The notes below the pieces were generated by a model. It saw only the letters and a list, made by a program, of their open reading frames with translations. It did no database searches and was not told the DNA's origin. From Hemibagrus wyckioides (lineage: Eukaryota > Chordata > Actinopteri > Siluriformes > Bagridae), in contig NC_080734.1 of NCBI RefSeq assembly GCF_019097595.1, forward strand, positions 10,400,892 through 10,464,891: DNA of 64,000 nt, given 5' to 3'. Below, piece after piece: positions 27,023 to 64,000 of the stretch (its first letter is position 1; each line of letters opens with the position of its first letter). Both the position numbers and the translations under genes were made by a program.

Positions 27023-27035
27023 GTTACCAAGCAAC
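27023..27035 (+). promoter_or_regulatory. RFX X-box motif upstream of CIMIP2C-like gene
   Basis: GTTACCAAGCAAC fits the X-box consensus RYYNYY-N(1-3)-RRNRAC with a one-base spacer. It lies 88 bp upstream of the ATG at 27123. RFX factors bind such sites in promoters of ciliary genes, which suits a ciliary microtubule inner protein. Confidence 0.5.
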
Positions 27036-27122
27036 TCAGTGTTGTCTCTTTAAGTGTGCAGCGCTGGGGAACCAACGCTGAGATCCCTCTCTGTGAACTG
27101 TGTGTACGAGAACATAGCTGCA

Positions 27123-27193
27123 ATGACTTCCAGAAACGGCACTCTCATCACACACAGCAATGCGACCTACATCCCATCGCCTCTGATACCGGG
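27123..27193 (+). CDS. cimip2c: cimip2c coding exon 1
   Basis: The ATG is at 27123. The exon has 23 codons plus two bases and donor GTAGGT. It encodes the conserved start ending LIPG. Confidence 0.8.
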
Positions 27194-29497
27194 GTAGGTT
27201 AACTAATCACATAATTACATAACTGTACATAATGTTAGAGGGAACATTAAACATGCGTAAAGGTGCATTCAAGACAGACAAGATGACATGGACACTATAG
27301 TTGCTTGATGAAAAAAAACTCTTGCATATCAATATTTATTATCACCTTTTTTTGGTCTAAATTCTCAGTCAAACATTTTGTTTAACTTCTTTCATAAATA
27401 CACTATATTGCTAAAAGTTTTGGGACATCACTCCAAATCATTGAATTCAGGTGTTGTTTTTCAGGGGCTGGGATTGGCCCTCTTAATGCTTCAGTATACC
27501 AAGACATTTTGGACAATTTCATGCTCCCAACTTTGTGGGAACAGTTTAGGGATGACCCCTTCCTGTTCCAACATGACCGCACACCAGTGCACAAAGCAAG
27601 GTCCATAAAGACATGAATGAGCGAGTTTGGTGTGGAGGAATTTGACCGGCCTGCACAGAGTCCTGACCTCGATAGAACACCTTTCGGATGAATTTGAAAG
27701 GAAACTGCGAACCCTTCCAAAACTGGGATGTCTGCCTTTACATGCACATGAACTTAATACAGAGTTGGCCTGCCCTTAGGGACTATAACAGCTTCAACTC
27801 TTCTGGGAAGGCTTTGCACAAGGGTTAGGAGTGTGCTTATGGGAATTTTTGATCATTCCACTAGAAGCGCATTTGTGAGGTCAAGCACTGATCTTGGACG
27901 AGAAGGCCTGACTCGCAGTCTCCACTCTAATTCATCCCAAAAGTGTTCTATCAGGTTGAGGTCAGGACTCTGTGAAGTTCCTCCACACCAAACTCACTCA
28001 TCCATGTCTTTATGTGTTGCTTTGTGCACTGGTGTGCAGTCATGTTGGAACAGGAAGGGGTCATCCCCAAACTGTTCCCACTAAGTTGGGAGCATGAAAT
28101 TGTCCAAAATGTCTTGGTATGCTGAAGCATTAAGAGTTCATTTCACTGGAATTAAGGGGCCAAGTCCAACCCCTGAAAAACAACACCTGAATTCAATGAT
28201 TTGGAGGGGTGTCCCAAAACTTTTGGCAATATAGTGCATGTTTAGGTATTTTCACTTTGGCTTCCCACAGTACCCACAATGCCAGGAAATCCTTGGACAT
28301 AGTATAGCCAGTAAGAATTCGTCTCTACCTAATGAGACTGATGCAGCAGTGCTTCAGTATTTTAGTACGACCAGATTCCACACCTCCTCATCTGTACATT
28401 CACATGCCGTTCCAAAGCACCCATTTCTAAACTAATACTGCCATTAACACCATTGTGCTTGTCAGCTTGTAGGTAACTAGCCGAATTGAGGCTCAGTCGT
28501 TTCTTTATTAAATTAAATTTCTAGATTTTTTTAGGAATATGACATTAAGCATAAGTGGAAAATGGTGACTGAGAAAAGAAGCTCTTGTTCTTATGTTGTC
28601 AGGAAATAACAACAAGATTTCACAATTTAGCATTTATGTTTGTATTGTTTTATCCCTATTAAACATTATTGTAAAACTGCTAAATTCTCACAGGAATAAC
28701 AAAAATACAGGACAAACCCACAAATCACTGAACACATCACAAATATAACAATTTAAACATAAATAATGTATTTGGGGTGGACTTTTCCCTTAAAGACAGA
28801 AGGAAATAATAAATAGAGACTTAGTGAGGAGAATATGAAACGTTAAGCAGTAACATGGTCAATATGTGGATATGCTGAGTAAAACAAATATTTTTTGCCA
28901 CAGTGTTACAGTGAGGAAAAGGACTGTTACCACTTTTGCTTTTTCTCTTTAAAAAAAACCCCAAATATGTTGGCTCTGACTGAATTGTGGTTTTCATTAG
29001 GTTTACAGGACATGTGCCTTCCATGAAGTTCCTGTATGGGGACACTTTTGGGAAGGCAAGCATCAAGTATTTACAAGATGTCCGCTGTGCCTCCATGGCT
29101 TCCCATGCAAGTGAATATAGTAAAGGTGGCATGTTTCCTTGTATCTACTCGAATGATGGGTCTCTGATCACAGTGCATCGCTCACACAACAGATACCCAG
29201 CTTTCTGTCCAACCTACTGGGCACGCTACAATGTGGATTTCAAACGACAAGGAGAGATAAAGCTTTTTAATCAGGTGAGCAATGGAACTGTGGTGTACTT
29301 TTCTCTGTTTATGGTCAATAAATATACTGGGTTCATATAGCAATTTGAGTGTTTCCATCTTGTATATGTTGGCAAAATGACAGACAAGAACTGGAAATAC
29401 TGACAGGTATAAAATGGCATGTGAGAGTAATGCAGGAAATACAAGACAGAAGCAAGGAACAGTGATCCATAGTGAAAGAGAACCCATGAGACACAAA

Positions 29498-29532
<35 letters not shown>

Positions 29533-29742
29533 CGAGAGAGAGAGAGAGAGAGACCATGAAGAAAAGTGAAAGTGAATGCATGAGCTCATGAAGTGAATGC
29601 ATGGTCAGTGTTATCCTAAATGGTTTGTTTTGTCCTTCAGCTGGCACAGAAACACAGGGAGCACTACAAAGATAAGACTGGCACACGACACCCTGTGAGT
29701 TTCTTCATAATGAAAGTGACGGAGAATAAGAAGTATTTATGA
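27123..29742 (+). CDS. cimip2c: CIMIP2C (FAM166C/C2orf70)-like ciliary microtubule inner protein, short C-terminus
   Basis: CIMIP2 proteins line the inside of axonemal doublet microtubules in motile cilia and flagella. Three exons (27123-27193, 29001-29274, 29641-29742) give 148 codons and a stop. The N-terminus reads MTSRNGTLITHSNATYIPSP and then LIPGFTGHVPSM, parallel to human. Exon 2 has the family features GHVP, FGKASIKYLQD, SKGGMFPCIYS and a Tyr-rich stretch. Exon 3 has HREHYKDKTGT, followed by a stretch matching the human PVREPERYPLP region that stops at KKYL. The human protein has about 200 residues, so about 50 C-terminal residues are absent. A GTGAGT inside exon 3 (from 29695) could act as a donor, but no matching downstream exon was found. 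In human this gene is next to OTOF, as here, which supports orthology. Confidence 0.82.
27194..29000. other. cimip2c intron 1
   Basis: About 1.8 kb, nearly half of it the palindromic Tc1-derived element at 27401-28236. The remainder is unremarkable AT-rich sequence. Confidence 0.6.
27401..28236. mobile_element. Foldback-like palindromic Tc1-derived element in cimip2c intron 1
   Basis: It begins CACTATATTGCTAAAAGTTT and ends with the inverse, AACTTTTGGCAATATAGTG. The arms, about 27401-27700 and 27945-28236, match in inverted orientation over most of their length. The left arm encodes a transposase relic on plus (FQHDRTPVHKA, then PAQSPDLD). The central part (27700-27945) derives from the other half of the element. 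This may be two inverted copies or one rearranged copy. Confidence 0.7.
29001..29274 (+). CDS. cimip2c: cimip2c coding exon 2
   Basis: The exon has a TTAG acceptor and GTGAGC donor and is 274 bp long. It joins exon 1 in phase 2 to give PGFTGHVP and ends in phase 0 with LFNQ. This is the main conserved block of the family. Confidence 0.88.
29275..29640. repeat. cimip2c intron 2 with (TG)n(AG)n array
   Basis: A 366-bp intron whose main feature is a TG run followed by an AG run at about 29499-29553. No other feature was seen. Confidence 0.6.
29499..29553. repeat. (TG)n(AG)n microsatellite
   Basis: About eleven TG units and then AG units, in cimip2c intron 2. Confidence 0.85.
29641..29742 (+). 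CDS. cimip2c: cimip2c coding exon 3 (terminal as read)
   Basis: The exon has a CCTTCAG acceptor. It reads LAQKHREHYKDKTGTRHP and then VSFFIMKVTENKKYL, with TGA at 29740-29742. The residues after HP align with the human segment past KTGT, which argues that the exon reads through the internal GTGAGT. Confidence 0.7.
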   Translation: MAQKHREHYKDKTGTRHPVSFFIMKVTENKKYL

Positions 29743-29867
29743 GCCCTCGTGTAAGACAAGTTTTGCATTTGCTGGCAGAAATGTGTGTGTATTTAGTGAC
29801 ATAATGGAAAAGGTGATGGAAAGGGACCTGGAGGGGTTTAATGGGGTGAAACTAAACTGCATGGTCA

Positions 29868-30692
29868 AAAGTATGTGGACATCTGAGCTTGATAGACATC
29901 CTATTCAAAAATCTCTTTATGGTTATAACATTCTATACTCTTCTGGGATGGCTTTCTACAAGATGTTACAGTATGTCTATGGGATGTCATGCTGATTTAG
30001 TCAAAGAAGTACTTTGGAGATCAAGCACAATTAATGTTTCAGTTCATCACAAAAGTGTTCATTGGGGTTGAGGTATATAATTGTCTACAATGTCTTTGTA
30101 TGGCATCCATCACTCTGCCAGCATGGTTTCATCATGCCAAAGAACACATTTGTACTTCTCCAGAGTTCAGTGGTGGTGTGGTTTGCTTCATTTCAGTCAA
30201 TGCTCAACATTTCTTGTGTACAGCTGCTCAGCTGTGGAAACCCAATTCATAAAGCTCCTGTTGGACTGTACTGTTGATTCCAGAAGCTGTTTGTAACTCC
30301 TTAGTGAGTGATGCAATAGAGGAGAGGTGATTTAGTTCACACTGTGCTCTGCAGCGCTCAGCAGCCCCTGCTTTGTTAGTGGTCTGCAGCTTTGTGGATG
30401 TCGCTTTGGGACTGACTTGTTGATGATACAAGCTGTTTCCATTTCACAATCATTTCATAAAAAGTGTTGAAACTAGGCAGACATTTCATGAAATGACTTG
30501 TGATAGAGATTCCATCTCTATGACGGTGCTACATCAGTGAGCTCTAAAGTACGACCCATTCTACTGCCAGTGTTTTTCTATAGAGACTGCATAGCTATGT
30601 GCTTGATTTTAAGCACCAGTTAACAATGTATGTGGCTGAAACACATGAACTGTTTTATTAAGTGGTGTATTCACATACTTTTGGCCATATAG
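29868..30692. mobile_element. Tc1-derived non-autonomous element, family C
   Basis: The left end is TGGTCAAAAGTATGTGGACA and the right end holds ACATACTTTTGGCCATATAG, its inverse. The inside is a mosaic including TTCTGGGATGGCTTTCTACA and CATTGGGGTTGAGGT, typical of this fish element. It begins 126 bp after the CIMIP2C stop codon. Confidence 0.65.
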
Positions 30693-30937
30693 GTTAGGAT
30701 ATATTGCCCACAAACGTCACTAACATGCATGTTTTCTTGTTTTTTTCTACGTTTATAAAAGTTCGTTAATGTTTTCTGTCTATATATTTAGTAATAATTA
30801 GATTTCCTCCTTTTATGCTTAATTTATGTCAGATTTTATTATCCCACATTTAGGGTATGTGACCTATTTTCATCTGTGTTTAATGTTTTAGAATTTTTCT
30901 GTATTATGGTAATTGATATCTGGTATCAATTGCTGTG

Positions 30938-30970
30938 AACTCTCTCTCTCTCTATCTCTCTCTCTCTCTG
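30938..30970. repeat. (CT)n tract
   Basis: CT repeat with single interruptions in the cimip2c-fndc1 spacer. Confidence 0.75.
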
Positions 30971-32874
30971 TCCCTTTTCTCAGAAATCCCCTGAAGCAGT
31001 TACCACATGATTATTTCAGGGTTTCTTGCTGATACAGCACTTTTGGTAAACTATGGTTTGGTGCTCTGGCATCCCTGGAGAAATTATATAGGATTTGCCT
31101 TGAACAGCTTAGATTTAGTGGTAAGAAAACAATAGAAAGTGGAGAGGTTTAATTCTGTAGTAATTTTGTAGTTAAGCTTCTTTGTCATTATCCACATAGA
31201 AATGGAATCGTTTATCAATCTCAGTCAGACAGGCAACTACAGTACATCATTTCAAAAGCTCTTGTATTTATTTAATAATATTCTTTGATTTCTAGATATT
31301 AATTCCTCTTTTTTCATGTTTTTTTTTTCCTGTTGTTGCATTTTTTACTGCATATATTATTGTTGCTGCTCATATTATGTCACTACTTGATTGGTATTAT
31401 CTTTTTGTCTTTTTAATTTCTTTTTGATATACTTTGAGTTTTTATGTATGAAAGCTGCTGCACAACTACTACTAATAATCATCATCATCATCATCATAAT
31501 TTACACTTTTATTACATTTAGATTATTATGTTTGGTGATGCTTATGTTTACATGCTTATGTTTGCTTTAACTATGGGGATTAGGAACATAATACCCATGA
31601 AGAGGGAATCCGGCACTTCTAGATTGGACCTCACTAAACAATTGTGTCATGTGAGACTTGTTCTCTGAGCACAGGTGACCAGCAGTGTCACTACGTATCA
31701 TGTTTCCAAACAAACCATTTGAAATAAATAAGAATAGAAATTACACAAGCAGTTGGTGCCATGGTTGTTTTCAATATGTAAAAAGACAAGTATAACAAAA
31801 AGCTCTAAGGTTTGGCTGTTTCTTTGGTTGAAAGTTGAAGCAATTCTTTTCCACTTTTGGCAGGAACAGAGAAAGTGGTTGTGGCTTGCATTCTGGATGC
31901 ACATGATTCTTTTAAACCTTGTTCAGTGGGGATGTTGTTAGCTGGGAAACTTTGGCCAAAACAGTCCTAGATTCCACGCATGGAAGCAATCAACTCCTTA
32001 CTAGAATTTTTTTATTAATACACATAAACAAACAACTGGGTTGGCTTACCTTAAAAATCACCAGTGGAAAACTAAATGCTTGCAGTTGCATACAAACAAT
32101 CTCTACGACAACACATGAAATCCGTATCCAACATTTTAGAAAAGTTGCTGAGAACAAAAACATGAAAATGTCATCTGGCATTGCTGAACCATCAAGAAGA
32201 AGTTCATGTGACTAATGATCCTGCTCACCTTATTCTGTCAATATGAGTATCATAGACCAGACCATGCACTGACTGCAGAAAGGGAAACTTTTGAACCACC
32301 CTAAAGTGCTTTGGTTCAATGGTTCAACAGCCTATAGTAGTGCAGTAATACAGACTGTATTTTTAATCAAGCAATATTTATAAGGGATTGGATGAAAGTA
32401 TTCAGCGCATTCAAATGTCACACAAAATAAAACAGATCATGTTTAAACAAGCAAGCAAACAAACAAATAATGAATAAATAATGCCCACTTAGGGAAGGCC
32501 ATGAACCACACACAAAGGGAGCAATTGAGGACAGGCGTGGAAAATGCATCAAGGCTGTCTGTCTAAAACTCATTCGGTGGGGTACAGAGTTAGGCCAGGA
32601 CTTTATATGAAAATAGTCCAGTTCAAAAGGATCAGCATAGTTTAGAGAATCATGTTGTGCCTTGCGTGCATGTATTTCTCCTTAAACATCGATTTTTGAA
32701 GTCTGTGATATGATTATAGGTGTTGAATTTGGGCATTTTATGTGAATATTTGATAGACATACTACCAAGTCCCATAAGAATTATAAGTGCTAAAACAAAA
32801 TGTATTGAATTAATCCAGGTCAACGCCTGTAATATTATTATGCGCATTGTTCATGTAATGACTCCCAGTGGCTG

Positions 32875-32882
32875 TATAAATA
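32875..32882 (+). promoter_or_regulatory. Candidate TATA box for fndc1
   Basis: TATAAATA occurs about 280 bp upstream of the fndc1 ATG. If used, the 5' UTR would be about 250 bases. The sequence just before the ATG (about 33100-33160) is GC-rich, so a CpG-type start nearer the ATG is equally possible. Confidence 0.25.
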
Positions 32883-33161
32883 TAGACAGACATTTACAAT
32901 GTATAAAATGTAACTGAAGTCAGGGAGGCACAAGTCTGGCTAGTGGAATAACCACTGCATAGTTTATTTATCGGATGTTTGCACTCAAAATTACGCGCTT
33001 TCGGATTCAGCCTGTGTCTCCCTCTTGCGGTGAGGCAGAGTTTTCATATGCCGTTAAGTAAAGCAGTGTGGTTTTGGGTTTGTGCCATAAGGTAGGGAGC
33101 GGCCCCCGCCTCTTTCCGCGCTCTCCGGAGCGGCGCGCGAGCTGCACCACTTCTGTTCGCT

Positions 33162-61379
<28,218 letters not shown>

Positions 61380-61800
61380 TGAACTTTATTTCTTATGTAA
61401 ATGGCTCGGATCAAGATTTTTTCATGAGTAGAGATAAGTCTTATGTATATACATAGCTATGACTGGTTTGGCCAGTGTTTGGTCAAGGTTCTGAAAAGCA
61501 TTATGGTGTAAGGATGCCTCCATCGTGGTGTATGTTCATGCGTAGAAAATCACAATTAGCCTGTATAAATATTTTGCTTAACTGATAAATGATAAACTGT
61601 TCTGGTTCAGTCACAGTAGTCTTGTGTAATAGTGGTATTTTGGAAACTGCTTTGGTCCACATTTTGGGTTACTACCGAACAAAACCCCTTCTTGGTAAAC
61701 ACAATGCAAACGTTTCCTATCCCATTTCTTATAAACAGTTTTTGTGAGTATTCACGAATCTAAATTAAATATGCACCTTCACTCAGATAATGACTAAATA

Positions 61801-61975
61801 TACACCCACCGGCCACTATAATAGGAACCTGTACACCTGCTCATTCATGCAATAATTTAATCAGCCAGTCATCCGGAAGCAGAACAATGCATGCAGATAC
61901 ACGCAGACCCATGTAGATTCAAATCAAGAGGTTCAATGAACATTCACATCAAATATCAGAACTAGGACATTCTTA
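61801..61975 (+). mobile_element. 5' fragment of Tc1-like transposon, family B
   Basis: It starts ACACCCACCGGCCACTATAA and continues with CCTGTACACCTGCTCATTCA, the usual 5' end of this fish element. It ends before any transposase sequence. Confidence 0.6.
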
Positions 61976-62329
61976 ATGGACATATTTTAATGGAAAGGCG
62001 TATAAAAAAAAAACAGTCAGAGTAGATAGACAAGTTCTTGCCTGGATTACATTTTATTTGAAAGGCTGTTACCAATTAGTTACACAAACATAAGCAACAT
62101 AAACTAAACCTAAAACAATACATATTTATATTGTATACATTCATATATTGTTTTTAAGTGCCATATTTTCTGTTTATACCATCTAACCTCTTGTACATTT
62201 AATTCGTAAACATATGATGGCTTTTTCATTTATACTGATACAATTATATTTGTCAGTTTGGCCTTGTGTAAAAGACATACAACTTAGATACATGGAAACT
62301 ACATTCTTCAAAAATAATATTTAATCGGT

Positions 62330-62780
62330 CCACAATAAGGACGATAATTTGTCAGTTAAATCCCTAGGAGTAACCCTATATTCTGGTTTGTCATTCTTAC
62401 ATAACTCTCTATAAAACATTTGTTAACATCTCAGAAACAGAAGTAATAGTGTAACCCTACACAAAGAACAGAGCTTAGAAACTAGTGCATGCTTTCATAA
62501 CCTCTAGATTGGACAAACCGCCCTGCTGACTGATCCTTGCTCAAAAGCAGCAGCCCATGTCCTTATCAGAAAAAAACAGCACATTACCCCAGTCTTATTT
62601 AATCTACATCAGCTGCTTGGCAAATGCGAGCACAATGAGTCGGTTTGAGTACTGCTCATGACATTTAAAACTCTAAATAGTTTAGCTCGGCTATATCTTT
62701 CTGAACTCCCGAAACAATATAGCCCATGCTGAACCCTTCACTCTGCTGAGGAAAGCTGCTGATCTTAAGCTGGTGGAGTA
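62330..62780 (+). mobile_element. Non-LTR retrotransposon (L2/CR1-like) reverse transcriptase C-terminal remnant
   Basis: In broken frames on the plus strand there are words of the LINE ORF2 C-terminus: AAAHVLI, KKQHITPVLFNLHQL, then TFKTLNSLARLYLSELP. Stops and indels make it dead. The clade is a guess from these words. Confidence 0.5.
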
Positions 62781-64000
62781 TTTACATTACATACTTTTCT
62801 AAGGAACATTAATAACAGACAATAACAGATTTGAAAAGTACTTAAAAAATAGGCTTTATGATTAATAGTCAGTCTCATAGATGTATGGCTAATGTATTAG
62901 TGAGTTACATTATTTAATGTGATTTAGCTTAAATACCACCTAACGTTTTGCATCTAAAGCACTTTTGAGCTCACTCCTACATTGCCAGTGCATGATTTCT
63001 GTTGCTTAGTTTCACTAGAAATAAATAGCTCATAGTCTAGCTAAAATAAAATAAAAAACCATTAGGACAATGTCATTAAAATGCCATAATAATTATATAT
63101 AGTGTCTATTCAGATTACGGAGACATTGGAGATGTTTCCTGAGCATTGCTTTCTCAAGTGCTAAGTTACTCGGAATCAGACGTGTACTGGGATTGTCACT
63201 TTATTTGGTAACTGAGCTATTTTCTTTTTCTTTTTCTTTCTGGCTTTTATGCCTAAGCAGCAGTGATCAGCACTGAGACATTTTTTACTAGTCTCAAGGT
63301 TGGAGGTATAAAACATTCAACAGTTGTAATGATTGATGGACAAACAAATGTCCCACAATTCATTGAGCATGGCACAGAATGAGCGGAGAATTAAAGTTTC
63401 AGATGACTCACGGATCTCGGTCATATCAACACTGAGGTAGAGCTGATGTCATCTTATGGCACATCAAACCCATGATTCTCTGATCAAACCTCAGCCTAAA
63501 CATCATCTGGTTCCATGCAAATATTTTGAAGCACCCACTCACCTTTCGATGAGAGAGAGTCAACATGGTGATAAACTGTTTTGATTGGTGTCCTGGAGTG
63601 GGTGTTTGTGTTTAATTTTCAGGCATCGCTATAGAGTATAGCACTTAACAGTAAAAGCAATGGAGATTTCAGCGCAGTGCTTCGCTCACCATGTCTAAAG
63701 GTGCGAGATTTACATCACATGTACAAGCTGCCAGTATAAATGTCTTTAGGCATAGCATATGTTGATAATAGATCTGTCTGTCATGATCGAGAGAGGACAG
63801 CAGTCAGTTCACCTCTGCGTAATTGAAAAGGAACAAGATTACACGTGTGATTCACTTCAAACGAGCTAAAGAATACTGGCATTTTATGTTGCAGAAAGTG
63901 GCTAATATGGAGCATATGTCCCATTCGCTAGGCCTTGGCAGCTCCTTTAGAACAGGCTTTTTTCTACTCAGACTCACTGATCTATGAGTTGTGTCTCTCT

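Larger units (their letters stand above)
25854..27122. promoter_or_regulatory. Divergent spacer between otof and CIMIP2C-like gene
   Basis: The two start codons face away from each other across 1,269 bp. The spacer holds a TATA-like box on the otof side, a dyad-rich repeat at 26115-26530 and an X-box on the CIMIP2C side. CpG-containing stretches occur near 26500-26560 and 26990-27000. A 99-codon open frame at 26510-26809 has no recognisable homology and is probably chance. Confidence 0.5.
29743..33161. other. Spacer between cimip2c and fndc1
   Basis: About 3.4 kb. It contains a Tc1-derived element (29868-30692) 126 bp after the CIMIP2C stop, a CT array at 30938-30970, a short CAT/ATC run near 31479-31496 and a possible TATA box for fndc1 at 32875. 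No polyadenylation signal close to the CIMIP2C stop was seen. Confidence 0.5.

Noticed and set aside
28821..29686. Overlapping minus-strand open frames across cimip2c exons 2 and 3
   Set aside because: They mirror the coding exons and the TG/AG repeat in the intron; composition is not protein-like.
30983..31011. Candidate last exon of cimip2c after a TTCTCAG acceptor
   Set aside because: It gives only eight residues with no similarity to the known C-terminal tail.
32385..32660. Possible further Tc1-like remnant in the cimip2c-fndc1 spacer
   Set aside because: Only vague similarity of wording to fish transposons; no ends or coding relic found.
63622..63655. Possible next FNDC1 exon after a TTTTCAG at 63616-63622, reading RHRYRV in the right phase
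   Set aside because: It stops after six residues and does not match the expected YYFKVQ strand beyond chance.

Overview
The window is nuclear DNA from a vertebrate, almost certainly a ray-finned fish. Short exons with GT/AG boundaries are spread over long AT-rich introns. The protein-coding exons match vertebrate families. The repeats are those typical of teleosts: many decayed Tc1-like transposons, tRNA-derived SINEs, an old non-LTR retrotransposon tail and long simple repeats. The density and variety of Tc1-like elements would fit an ostariophysan such as a catfish, but the species cannot be fixed from the sequence. There is no operon, CRISPR array, rRNA gene or tRNA gene.

Three genes are present. 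(1) Positions 1998-25853, minus strand: the first five coding exons of an otoferlin gene (otof, a or b copy not resolved), covering the N-terminal C2A domain and the start of the following linker. The gene runs off the left edge. (2) Positions 27123-29742, plus strand: a small three-exon gene for a CIMIP2C (FAM166C, C2orf70)-like ciliary microtubule inner protein. Its frame ends about 50 residues short of the human protein. It lies head to head with otof, about 1.27 kb apart, and has a canonical RFX X-box 88 bp upstream of its start codon. (3) Positions 33162-61378, plus strand: seventeen coding exons of FNDC1 (fibronectin type III domain containing 1, also AGS8). They run from the signal peptide to part of the last FN3 domain, about 1,471 codons with every splice phase compatible. 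The final part lies beyond the right edge.

The introns and spacers hold remnants of several Tc1-like families. One has subterminal inverted repeats with repeated putative binding sites, one is a foldback-like palindrome inside CIMIP2C intron 1, and two are copies of one short non-autonomous family. There are also two copies of one tRNA-derived SINE, a V-SINE/DANA-like SINE, two copies of another dispersed repeat and a LINE fragment.

The three genes do not form a pathway. otof encodes a synaptic-vesicle calcium sensor of hair cells, CIMIP2C an axonemal protein and FNDC1 a secreted matrix-type protein. otof next to CIMIP2C is, from memory, the same arrangement as human 2p23, whereas human FNDC1 is at 6q25, so the window may span a fish/human synteny junction. 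The most notable observations are the eroded second FN3 domain of FNDC1, the shortened CIMIP2C, the X-box and the foldback element. I found no clearly new biological system.
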